This document shows, one piece after another, positions 55,613 through 64,000 of a DNA stretch of 64,000 bases (within the stretch, counting starts at the first letter, position 1; the number at the start of each line of letters is the position of its first letter). This DNA is from Arthrobacter sp. DWC3 (lineage in GTDB: Bacteria; Actinomycetota; Actinomycetes; Actinomycetales; Micrococcaceae): assembly GCF_002929375.1 (NCBI RefSeq), contig NZ_PJIP01000004.1, positions 248,001-312,000 of the forward strand. Reading direction: 5' to 3'. A model generated the notes under the pieces. That model worked only from the letters and a program-made list of their open reading frames with translations. It was not told the origin of the DNA and made no database searches. Position numbers and translations under genes: made by a program.

Positions 55613-55624
55613 GCGGATCGGCCC

Positions 55625-56875
<1,251 letters not shown>

Positions 56876-56941
56876 CGGGACCCACCCGGCGGTCCGCGGC
56901 AGCGGCCCCACCCAGCCGCCCGGCACGGGCGCACAGGAACG

Positions 56942-56977
56942 GCGGGATCCGCGCGGCCAGGGCCGCGCGGATCCCGC
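56942..56977 (+). terminator. Strong hairpin between pgk and tpiA
   Basis: A perfect 17-bp inverted repeat (GCGGGATCCGCGCGGCC and its reverse complement) with a 2-nt gap, 30 bp before the tpiA ATG. It may end some pgk transcripts or set mRNA ends between the two genes. No T run follows. Confidence 0.7.
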
Positions 56978-57007
56978 GTCCATGACACGAACAGATGGAG
57001 TAGGACG

Positions 57008-57823
57008 ATGACCACCTCGACCAACGGCGCCTTCGATCGCCGGCCGCTCATCGCGGGCAACTGGAAGATGAACCTCGACCACATGCAGGGCATCACCTTC
57101 CTGCAGAAGCTGGCCTGGACCCTCGACGACGCGGGCCACGACTTCTCGCGCGTCGAGGTGTCCGTCTTCCCGCCGTTCACCGACCTCCGGGGCGTCCAGA
57201 CCCTCGTGAAGGGCGATGACCTGCAGCTCGTCTTCGGCGGGCAGGACCTCTCGCCCGAGGACGCCGGCGCGTATACCGGGGACATCTCCGGCCAGTTCCT
57301 CGCGAAGCTCGACTGCACCTACGTGCTGGTGGGCCACTCCGAGCGCCGTACCCTCCACGCGGAGCCGGACGAGCTGCTGAACCGCAAGGTACACGCCGCC
57401 TACCGGCACGGCCTGGTGCCGGTGCTCTGCGTCGGCGAGGGCCTCGAGGTCCGGCAGGCCGGAGCGCACGTGGAGCACACGCTCGAGCAGGTGCGCGCCG
57501 GCGTGGCCGGGCTCTCGCCCGAGCAGGCGGCGTCGCTCGTCATCGCGTACGAGCCCGTGTGGGCCATCGGCACCGGCGAGGTGGCGGGCCCCGGCGACGC
57601 GCAGGAGATGTGCGCCGCCATCCGTGCGGAGCTCGGCTCGCTGTTCGACGACGCGACGGCCGCGAAGACCCGCCTCCTGTACGGCGGATCGGTCAAGGCC
57701 GCCAGTGCCGCGAGCATCCTCCGGGAGCGCGACGTCGACGGCGTCCTCGTCGGCGGTGCGAGCCTCGATGTGTCCGAGTTTGCTAGTATTGTCAGGTTCG
57801 AACAGCATCTGGTGACAGACTAG
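57008..57823 (+). CDS. tpiA: Triose-phosphate isomerase
   Basis: Interconverts DHAP and glyceraldehyde-3-phosphate. 271 residues, TIM barrel. Catalytic Lys in IAGNWKMNL, His in [10 protein letters not shown], Glu in [13 protein letters not shown], phosphate loop [11 protein letters not shown] and VLVGGASLD. The ATG follows ggagtaggacg. Slightly longer than E. coli TpiA because of an N-terminal Thr/Asn stretch. Confidence 0.98.
   Translation: MTTSTNGAFDRRPLIAGNWKMNLDHMQGITFLQKLAWTLDDAGHDFSRVEVSVFPPFTDLRGVQTLVKGDDLQLVFGGQDLSPEDAGAYTGDISGQFLAKLDCTYVLVGHSERRTLHAEPDELLNRKVHAAYRHGLVPVLCVGEGLEVRQAGAHVEHTLEQVRAGVAGLSPEQAASLVIAYEPVWAIGTGEVAGPGDAQEMCAAIRAELGSLFDDATAAKTRLLYGGSVKAASAASILRERDVDGVLVGGASLDVSEFASIVRFEQHLVTD
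57784..57789 (+). promoter_or_regulatory. Candidate internal -10 for secG
   Basis: TAGTAT inside the last codons of tpiA, about 86 nt before secG. It could let secG be expressed independently. Confidence 0.35.
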
Positions 57824-57875
57824 TTCCGTGCGCCGGCCGCGTCAGACAGCGGCTACTCAGCCTTGAAAGGGCCCT

Positions 57876-58127
57876 GTGGAAATCCTTCGTATCATCCTGC
57901 TCGTCCTGCTCGGGATCACCAGTCTCCTGCTGACCCTGCTGATCCTGCTCCACAAGGGACGCGGTGGCGGCATGTCGGACATGTTCGGCGGCGGCATGAC
58001 CTCGAGCATGGGGTCCTCGGGCGTGGCGGAGCGGAACCTCAACCGGTTCACCGTGGCCCTCGGGCTCGCCTGGGGCGTGGTGATCGTGGCGCTCGGCCTG
58101 ATCCAGCGGTTCGCCGGCGAATCGTAG
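57876..58127 (+). CDS. secG: Preprotein translocase subunit SecG
   Basis: Small membrane subunit of the SecYEG channel. 83 residues with two transmembrane helices (about 3-25 and 60-77) joined by a Gly/Met/Ser-rich loop (KGRGGGMSDMFGGGM) typical of SecG. The GTG start lies 52 bp after tpiA; location after tpiA is conserved in many Gram-positive bacteria. Confidence 0.95.
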   Translation: MEILRIILLVLLGITSLLLTLLILLHKGRGGGMSDMFGGGMTSSMGSSGVAERNLNRFTVALGLAWGVVIVALGLIQRFAGES

Positions 58128-58150
58128 ACGTACCCGGACCCTCGATCCGA

Positions 58151-58186
58151 CGAAGCCCCCGTTCCCTGCAGGGAACGGGGGCTTCG
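58151..58186. terminator. Bidirectional terminator between secG and pgl
   Basis: A perfect 16-bp stem (CGAAGCCCCCGTTCCC, loop TGCA, reverse complement) at the meeting point of two convergent operons. Confidence 0.92.
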
Positions 58187-58221
58187 TGTATCCGGGCCAT
58201 CCGGGCCCGGGGACCGGCTCG

Positions 58222-59037
58222 TCAGCCGGCTGACTCGTCATCGTGGTCGATCAGGCGGCCGGGCAGCTTCTGCGCCGCATCCTGGTCGATCAGCCACAGG
58301 GTCTTCCGCAGGCCGCGGGCACCGGCGGCAGGGACCTGGACGTGGCCCGCACCGGCGAGGGCGAGGCCCACGGCGCCGGCCTTGTCGCTGCCGCTGACCG
58401 ACAGCCACACCTCCTGCGCCGTGTTGATGGCCTCGAGGGTCAGGGAGATGCGCTGCGGCGGCGGCTTCGGCGCGTCCGGCACGCCCACCGTCGTGGCACC
58501 CTTGGTGCGGATGCCCGCCAGTTCGGGGAACAGCGACGCGACATGAGCGTCCGGACCCACGCCGAGGAGGAGCACGTCGAAGCGGGGGAGCCGCGGATCC
58601 ACCTGGGCGGCATCCGGGTCCGCGTCGAGCTCGGCCCGTGCGGCGGCCGCGAGCTGCTCCGCGTAGTCCGTGGCCGCGGCGTCCTCGTCGGGGAACTCGT
58701 CCTTCGACCCGAACTCGTGGATCTTCACCGGGTCGACGGCGATCCGGTCGAGGAGCGCGGCGCGCGCCTGCACGGCGTTGCGGTCGGCGTCCTCGGCCCG
58801 GAGGAAGCGTTCGTCGCCCCACCAGAAGTGCACGTTGGCCCAGTCCACGGCGGTGTGCGCGGGGGACTCGGCCACGGCCTGCAGGGCGGCCGTGCCGATG
58901 GACCCGCCCGTGAGGACCACGGTCGCCGTCCCCCGGTCGCTCTGCACGTCGACGAGGCGCGTGATCAGGCGCGCCGCCACCGCCGCCGCGAGCGAGGCCT
59001 GGGACGGATGGATGCTGACTTTCGGCTCAGCGCTCAC
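58222..59037 (-). CDS. pgl: 6-phosphogluconolactonase
   Basis: Hydrolyses 6-phosphogluconolactone in the oxidative pentose-phosphate pathway. 271 residues from the GTG at 59037, which has AAGGAG about 11 nt upstream. The GTG at 59049 is too close to that site. Motifs: VLTGGSIGTAALQAV, VHFWWGDERFL, LLLGVGPDAHVASLFP. The start overlaps the opcA end by 11 nt, making it the last gene of tal-pgi-zwf-opcA-pgl. Confidence 0.94.
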   Translation of the reverse strand: MSAEPKVSIHPSQASLAAAVAARLITRLVDVQSDRGTATVVLTGGSIGTAALQAVAESPAHTAVDWANVHFWWGDERFLRAEDADRNAVQARAALLDRIAVDPVKIHEFGSKDEFPDEDAAATDYAEQLAAAARAELDADPDAAQVDPRLPRFDVLLLGVGPDAHVASLFPELAGIRTKGATTVGVPDAPKPPPQRISLTLEAINTAQEVWLSVSGSDKAGAVGLALAGAGHVQVPAAGARGLRKTLWLIDQDAAQKLPGRLIDHDDESAG

Positions 59038-59971
59038 TCGTGCGCACACTCCTTAGGTTGGTCCGGGCGAGGCCCTCCGTGATCACTTCTCCGAAGACCT
59101 CGTCCGGGTCGAGGCGCCGCAGTTCCTCCGCGAGGCAGTCCCGCAGGCCCCGGCGGGGCAGCGAGATGCGCTGGACCGGCTGGTCCGGCTGGTACAGCTC
59201 GGCGACGTCCTGGTGGGGACGGTGCAGTTCGATGTCCCCGCCGCTCCGGGTCAGGCGCACCCGCTTCAGGCCGGTCCCGGCCTGCACCGCCACGATCGTG
59301 ACCGGGGCCTCGAGGGCCTTCGTCAGCCACGCCGCGAGCAGCACGGTGCTGGGGGAGTCGGAGGCGCCCTCGACCGTCACGGCCGTGATGGGCTGGTCGC
59401 CCTCGAGCTGGTCGAGGACCGCGGCGAGCTGGATGCGCCAGTTCGTCAGGCGCGTCCAGGCGAGGTCCGTGTCGCCGGCGGCGTAGGTGCTGCTGATGTT
59501 GAACAGCGCCGCCGTGGGATCGGCCTCGTTGGCGGAATCGGTGATCCTGCGGTGGGCGATGCCGCCGATGGAGGTCTGCGACGCCGCCTCGGGCACCCCG
59601 TGCGGCCACCAGGCCACGATCGGGGCATCCGGGAGGAGGAGGGCGGACACGAGCGACTCGTTCTCGTCGGACAGTTCGCCGTAGCCGCGGAGCACGATCA
59701 CCTCGGAGGCGCCGGCATCGCCGCCCACCCGGATCTGGGCGTCGAGTCGCGTCGGCTCGTCGGCCGAGCCCTCGGCCAGGACGATGATGCGGCACGGATG
59801 CTCCCGGCTCGCCTCGTTCGCGGCGTCAATCGCCTCCTCCTCGTAACCGGACCGGGTGATGACCACGAGCGTGAGCACGCGACCGAGGGCCACGACACCG
59901 CCGCGGTCGCGCATACTCATGAGTTCCTTCGACACCGTCGAGGTGGTGGTGTCGGGCAGGTCCACGATCAA
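59027..59971 (-). CDS. opcA: Glucose-6-phosphate dehydrogenase assembly protein OpcA
   Basis: Partner protein needed for full activity of Zwf in cyanobacteria and actinobacteria. 314 residues. Motifs: DLPDTTTSTVSKELMSMRDRGGVVALGRVLTLVV at the N-terminus, HPCRIIVLAEG, ADPTAALFNISSTYAAGDTDLAWTRLTNWRIQLAAVLDQ. The likely start is TTG at 59971, whose TTGA overlaps the zwf stop by four bases. The GTG at 59965 is an alternative. Directly between zwf and pgl, as expected. Confidence 0.94.
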   Translation of the reverse strand: MIVDLPDTTTSTVSKELMSMRDRGGVVALGRVLTLVVITRSGYEEEAIDAANEASREHPCRIIVLAEGSADEPTRLDAQIRVGGDAGASEVIVLRGYGELSDENESLVSALLLPDAPIVAWWPHGVPEAASQTSIGGIAHRRITDSANEADPTAALFNISSTYAAGDTDLAWTRLTNWRIQLAAVLDQLEGDQPITAVTVEGASDSPSTVLLAAWLTKALEAPVTIVAVQAGTGLKRVRLTRSGGDIELHRPHQDVAELYQPDQPVQRISLPRRGLRDCLAEELRRLDPDEVFGEVITEGLARTNLRSVRTSER

Positions 59972-61512
59972 GGTCGCCTCCAGGTGCGTCCATCGGCGGC
60001 GAGCAGGGCGTCCGCCGAGGCGGGACCCCAGCTGCCCGGTACGTAGGCTTCGGGCTGGCCGTCGAGGGACGCCCAGTGCTTCTCGAACGGGTCGAGGATC
60101 TTCCAGGACAGCTCCACCTCCTGCTGCCGGGGGAAGAGCGGCGGCTCGCCGAGGAGCACGTCCAGGATGAGCCGTTCGTAGGCCTCGGGGCTGGACTCCG
60201 TGAAGGAGTGGCCGTAGCCGAAGTCCATGGTGACGTCGCGGACCTCGGCCTGGGTGCCGGGCACCTTCGAGCCGAACCGGATGGTCACGCCCTCGTCGGG
60301 CTGCACGCGGATCACCACGGCGTTCTGGCCGAAGTCCCCGTCGTCGTGCGAGCGGAACAGCAGGTTGGGGGCGCGCTTGAAGACCACGGCGATCTCCGTG
60401 ACGCGCCGTCCCAGGCGCTTGCCCGCCCGGAGGTAGAACGGCACACCGGCCCAGCGGCGCGTGTTGATGTCGAGCCGGAGCGCGGCGAAGCTCTCCGTGG
60501 TGGAGTCGTCCGGGATGCCTTCCTCGTCGAGGAAGCCGTTGACCCGCTCCCCGCCCTGCCAGCCGGCCTCGTACTGTCCGCGCGCCGACCGCCCCGAGAG
60601 GTCGTCGGGCAGGGTGACGGCCGCGAGGACCTTCTCCTTCTCGGTGCGGAGGTGGTCGGCGTCGAACGAGATCGGCTCCTCCATGGCCGTGAGGGCCAGG
60701 AGCTGCAGCAGGTGGTTCTGGATGACGTCGCGGGCAGCGCCCACGCCGTCGTAGTACCCGGCCCGGCTGCCGATCCCGATGTCCTCCGCCATGGTGATCT
60801 GGACGTGGTCCACGTAGTTCGCGTTCCACAGCGGCTCGAAGAGCTGGTTCGCGAAGCGCAGGGCCAGGATGTTCTGGACGGTCTCCTTGCCCAGGTAGTG
60901 GTCGATCCTGAACACCGCGTCGGGAGGGAAGACCTCCTCGACGATCGTGTTGAGCTCGCGGGCGGACCCGAGGTCGTGCCCGAAGGGCTTCTCGATGACC
61001 ACGCGGCGCCACTGGCCGTCGTCGGGCTGCGCGAGGCCATGCTCGGAGAGCTTCTCGCACACCGCCTCGAAGGCCTTGGGCGGGATCGAGAGGTAGAACG
61101 CGGCGTTGCCGCGCGTACCCCTGCTCTGGTCGAGCCCGTCGAGGCATTCCTTCAGCTTCTTGAAGGCGTCGTCGTCGTCGAAGTTGCCCGTGACGAAGCG
61201 GATGCCCGCCGAGAGCTGCTCCCAGACGGTCTCGTTGAAGGGTGTCCGTGCGTGCTGCGTGACGGACTCCCGGACCTGCTCCACGAACTCGGCGTCGCTC
61301 CACTCGCGGCGGCCGAAGCCCACGAGGCCGAAGCTCGGCGGCAGCAGCCCGCGGTTCGCGAGGTCGTAGATGGCCGGCATGAGCTTCTTCCGGGCGAGAT
61401 CGCCCGTCACGCCGAACAGGACCAGGGAGGACGGCCCGGCGATACGGCTCAGGCGCCGGTCCCGCGGGTCCCTCAGGGGGTTTGCGGCTCGCGCCGCGGT
61501 GCTCTCGGCCAC
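59968..61512 (-). CDS. zwf: Glucose-6-phosphate 1-dehydrogenase
   Basis: First oxidative pentose-phosphate step, a main NADPH source. 514 residues from the GTG at 61512. Coenzyme motif LVLFGVTGDLARKKL (GxxGDLA), active-site RIDHYLGKETVQN, and the EKPFGHDL motif. The start is chosen because a normal-length protein (VAESTAARAANPLRDP) begins 4 nt after the pgi stop; the ORF is open further upstream only inside pgi. Confidence 0.97.
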   Translation of the reverse strand: MAESTAARAANPLRDPRDRRLSRIAGPSSLVLFGVTGDLARKKLMPAIYDLANRGLLPPSFGLVGFGRREWSDAEFVEQVRESVTQHARTPFNETVWEQLSAGIRFVTGNFDDDDAFKKLKECLDGLDQSRGTRGNAAFYLSIPPKAFEAVCEKLSEHGLAQPDDGQWRRVVIEKPFGHDLGSARELNTIVEEVFPPDAVFRIDHYLGKETVQNILALRFANQLFEPLWNANYVDHVQITMAEDIGIGSRAGYYDGVGAARDVIQNHLLQLLALTAMEEPISFDADHLRTEKEKVLAAVTLPDDLSGRSARGQYEAGWQGGERVNGFLDEEGIPDDSTTESFAALRLDINTRRWAGVPFYLRAGKRLGRRVTEIAVVFKRAPNLLFRSHDDGDFGQNAVVIRVQPDEGVTIRFGSKVPGTQAEVRDVTMDFGYGHSFTESSPEAYERLILDVLLGEPPLFPRQQEVELSWKILDPFEKHWASLDGQPEAYVPGSWGPASADALLAADGRTWRRP

Positions 61513-61516
61513 GGGC

Positions 61517-63166
61517 TCAGCCGTTCCCGAGCCCGGACCGCCCGGAGGCGGTGAGGGAGGAGACGACGCCGCGCAGCTGTTCGACGCCGGCCGCCCGGTC
61601 CGTGAGGTGGAGGCGGAGCACGGGGCGGCCGTGGTCCGCGAGGACCTGGGCGTCACCGGCGGCCTGCGCCGAGATCAGCTCCCCGAAGGTGAAGGGCAGG
61701 CCCGGGATCGCGAGGTCGGCGCCGCTGGCCCCGGTGAGCTGGAGGTACGCGCCGATCGGCGAGCCGCCCTTGTGGTACTGGCCCGTGGAGTGCAGGAACC
61801 GCGGCCCCCAGCCGAAGGTGACCGGCCGGTCGGTGGCCGCCGCGAGGGGCGAGCGGATCTCCTCGAGGGCCGCCTGGCGGTGGCGGTCGAGATACGCCTG
61901 CACGGAGAGGTAGCCGTTGGCGGGGATGGCGGCGAGGAGTGCTTCCAGCGCATCGGCGACCGTGGCGGACGAGCCGAGCAGGCCGGCGTCGCCGCGGACC
62001 TCCACGGCGCCGTCGACGAACGCGGCCGGAGCGGGTTCCGGCTGGGCGTCGAGCAGGCCGCGGGCGGCCTTCTTCGCCGCCTCGACGTCGGGCTGGTCGA
62101 AGGGGTTGATGCCCAGCAGCCGGCCGGCCACCGCGACGGCGTACTCCCAGACGAACAGCTGGCTGCCCAGCGTACCGCTGACCGTGACGCGGGTACCGCC
62201 CGTCATCTCGTCGCTGGGCGCCTCGTCGAACGGCGCCAGGACCACGGGCAGGACGTCGTCGGCCACGGCGGCGAGCTCGGGGGCGTCGCTGGAGGCGACG
62301 ACCGGCAGGAGTCCGGTGCCGAGCTTCCCGGTGGACTCGGCGATGAGCTGTTCGGCCCAGTCGGCGAAGCCCGGGAGGCCGGATCCGGCGTCGGCGAAGA
62401 CGATCTTGTCGCGGAGCGGCGCGGTGCCGCCGAGGACGGCGCCGAGCTGCAGGCCCACGTTGTCGTCGACGTCGTCGCCGAGGAACTCGGCGGCGTCCTC
62501 GGCGTCGTCGAGGAGCGCCGCGATGTCCGCGCCGGCCAGTCCCGAGGGGACGAGGCCGAAGGCCGTCAGCGCCGAGTAGCGGCCGCCCACCTCGGGGTTC
62601 GCGTTGAACACCTTGCGGTAGCCGGCCTTGCGAGACGCCTCGTCGAGCGGCGAGCCGGGATCGGTCACGATGACGATCCGCGAGGCGGCGTCGATGCCGG
62701 CGTCAGTGAACGCCTGCTCGAATAGGCGCCGCTGGGAGTCGGTCTCCACGGTGGAACCGGACTTCGAGGAGACCACGATGGCGGTGCGCTGCAGGTCCTC
62801 CTCGAGGGCCGCGCGGACCTGCTCCGGGTCGGTGGAGTCCAGCACCACGAGCTCGACGCCGGCCTCCTTCGTGATGACCTCGGGGGCCAGCGACGAGCCG
62901 CCCATGCCGCAGAGCACGATCCGGTCGACGCCCTCGGCCTGGAGGTCGGCCCGCAGGCCGGCGATGTCCGGCACGAGGGCGCGGGAGCCCTCGAAGAGGT
63001 CGATCCAGCCGAGGCGGATCGATGCCTCCGACTCGGCGTCGGTACCCCACAGGGTGGGATCCTTCGCCATGAGGCGGGAGGCGACGCGGTCGTGCACGAG
63101 CGCGGGGACGGCCGACTCGACGGCGGCGAGGGCGTCTCCTGATGCTGTGATGGCGAAGGATCCCAT
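61517..63166 (-). CDS. pgi: Glucose-6-phosphate isomerase
   Basis: Interconverts glucose-6-phosphate and fructose-6-phosphate. 549 residues, of the shorter-motif actinobacterial kind found with tal. Sugar-phosphate (SIS) domains: VLCGMGGSSLAPEVITKEAG, IVVSSKSGSTVETDSQ, the catalytic-region GVGGRYSALTAFG-like EVGGRYSALTAFGLVP. C-terminal WGPRFLHSTGQYHKGG contains the conserved His. The ATG lies 5 nt after the tal stop. Position between tal and zwf fits the pathway. Confidence 0.95.
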   Translation of the reverse strand: MGSFAITASGDALAAVESAVPALVHDRVASRLMAKDPTLWGTDAESEASIRLGWIDLFEGSRALVPDIAGLRADLQAEGVDRIVLCGMGGSSLAPEVITKEAGVELVVLDSTDPEQVRAALEEDLQRTAIVVSSKSGSTVETDSQRRLFEQAFTDAGIDAASRIVIVTDPGSPLDEASRKAGYRKVFNANPEVGGRYSALTAFGLVPSGLAGADIAALLDDAEDAAEFLGDDVDDNVGLQLGAVLGGTAPLRDKIVFADAGSGLPGFADWAEQLIAESTGKLGTGLLPVVASSDAPELAAVADDVLPVVLAPFDEAPSDEMTGGTRVTVSGTLGSQLFVWEYAVAVAGRLLGINPFDQPDVEAAKKAARGLLDAQPEPAPAAFVDGAVEVRGDAGLLGSSATVADALEALLAAIPANGYLSVQAYLDRHRQAALEEIRSPLAAATDRPVTFGWGPRFLHSTGQYHKGGSPIGAYLQLTGASGADLAIPGLPFTFGELISAQAAGDAQVLADHGRPVLRLHLTDRAAGVEQLRGVVSSLTASGRSGLGNG

Positions 63167-63171
63167 GGGTA

Positions 63172-64000
63172 TCAGGCCTTTGCGGCGTCGAGGGCGGTCT
63201 GGACGGTCTCGAGGAGCTCCGACCAGCTGGCCACGAACTTGTCCAGGCCCTCCGTCTCGAGCTGGTCGACCACCTCGTCGTAGGAGATGCCGAGGGCGTC
63301 GAGCCGGTTCAGGATCTCGTTGGACTCGGCGTAGGTGCCGGTGACCGTGTCACTCTCGATGACGCCGTGGTCGGCCGTCGCGAGGAGCGTCTTCTCGGGC
63401 ATGGTGTTGACCACGTCGGGGGCCACGAGGCCCGCGACGTAGAGCGTGTCGGGGAGGTTCGGGTCCTTGACGCCCGTCGAGGCCCAGAGGGGGCGCTGCG
63501 CGTTGGCGCCGGCGGCCTTCAGGACCTGCCAGCGCTCGGAGGAGAACTGCTCCTCGTAGATCTGGTAGGCGAGGCGGGCGTTCGCGAGCCCGGCCTTGCC
63601 CTTGAGCGCCGATGCCTCGTCGGTGCCGAGCTCGTCCAGCCGGCCGTCGATCTCGGCGTCCACGCGGGAGACGAAGAAGGAGGCCACGGAGGTGATCTTC
63701 GTGAGGTCGTGCCCTTCCTCCTTCGCCTTCTCGATGCCGAGCATGAACGCGTTGATGACGGCGCGGTAGCGCTCGAGGGAGAAGATCAGGGTGACGTTGA
63801 CGCTGATGCCCGCCGCGATCGTCTCGGTGATGGCCTCGAGGCCCTCGATGGTGGCGGGGATCTTGATGAGCACGTTGGTGCGCTGCACCTTGGCGTGCAG
63901 GCGCTTGGCCTCGGCGATCGTGCCCTGCGTGTCGCGGGACAGGCGGGGGTCCACCTCGATGGAGATGCGGCCGTCGGCGCCGTTGGTGCGCTTGGCCTCC
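63172..64000 (-). CDS. tal: Transaldolase (5' truncated by window edge)
   Basis: Moves dihydroxyacetone units between sugar phosphates in the non-oxidative pentose-phosphate branch. 276 residues are present and the reading frame continues past the window end, so the N-terminus (about 90-100 residues) is missing. Schiff-base lysine in [49 protein letters not shown] and [20 protein letters not shown] are typical. The GTG near 63954 is internal and not the start. First visible gene of tal-pgi-zwf-opcA-pgl. Confidence 0.96.
   Translation of the reverse strand, partial: EAKRTNGADGRISIEVDPRLSRDTQGTIAEAKRLHAKVQRTNVLIKIPATIEGLEAITETIAAGISVNVTLIFSLERYRAVINAFMLGIEKAKEEGHDLTKITSVASFFVSRVDAEIDGRLDELGTDEASALKGKAGLANARLAYQIYEEQFSSERWQVLKAAGANAQRPLWASTGVKDPNLPDTLYVAGLVAPDVVNTMPEKTLLATADHGVIESDTVTGTYAESNEILNRLDALGISYDEVVDQLETEGLDKFVASWSELLETVQTALDAAKA

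Overview
The window is a GC-rich (about 70 percent) bacterial chromosome segment, densely coded on both strands. Gene order and protein features point to a high-GC Gram-positive actinobacterium of the Micrococcaceae (Arthrobacter-like): trpCBA followed by lgt, a PdtaR-type ANTAR response regulator beside tRNA-Leu, uvrC-rapZ-yvcK-whiA, gap-pgk-tpiA-secG convergent with tal-pgi-zwf-opcA-pgl, a four-S1-domain ribosomal protein S1, and a DNA polymerase I without a proofreading site. I see no phage, transposon, CRISPR array or plasmid feature.

Layout. 1-12 kb: end of the tryptophan operon (trpC fragment, trpB, trpA) with lgt, then glutamate synthase (gltB, gltD) and pyruvate kinase. 12-18 kb: PdtaR-like regulator, tRNA-Leu(CAA), a small secreted protein behind a long unexplained leader, a stand-alone LigD-type polymerase domain, a lipoprotein, a single-domain receiver, a membrane protein and a tiny acidic lipoprotein. 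17-21 kb: a two-gene minus-strand operon joining an MprF-like membrane aminoacyltransferase to a membrane-anchored esterase. 21-33 kb: thioesterase, polA, Eis-like acetyltransferase, rpsA, an RlmG/RsmC-like methyltransferase, a GAF-ANTAR regulator with an unknown partner, a small unknown protein and RecQ. 33-44 kb: coaE, uvrB, terC behind a Mn2+ (yybP-ykoY) riboswitch, GNAT and proline iminopeptidase, a Ski2-like helicase, a trans-aconitate methyltransferase, an MBL hydrolase and a GntR regulator. 44-54 kb: uvrA, HAD phosphatase, PlsC-like acyltransferase, uvrC-rapZ-yvcK-whiA and sodA. 54-64 kb: gap-pgk-tpiA-secG facing tal-pgi-zwf-opcA-pgl.

How the genes work together. The right end encodes the lower-glycolysis triose steps and the oxidative pentose-phosphate branch in two convergent operons separated by a perfect bidirectional terminator. 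uvrA, uvrB and uvrC all lie within 17 kb but in separate transcription units. uvrA has a LexA-like box over its promoter. gltBD has a GlnR-like box 338 bp upstream. A repeated regulatory signature runs through the window: a TANNNT -10 hexamer 5-9 nt before the start codon with no Shine-Dalgarno sequence, which indicates many leaderless transcripts and helped choose several starts.

No clear undescribed system stands out. The best candidates for follow-up are the lipid aminoacyltransferase/esterase operon, the leader of the small secreted protein, the GAF-ANTAR partner gene, and the shortened GrpB-like tail on CoaE.
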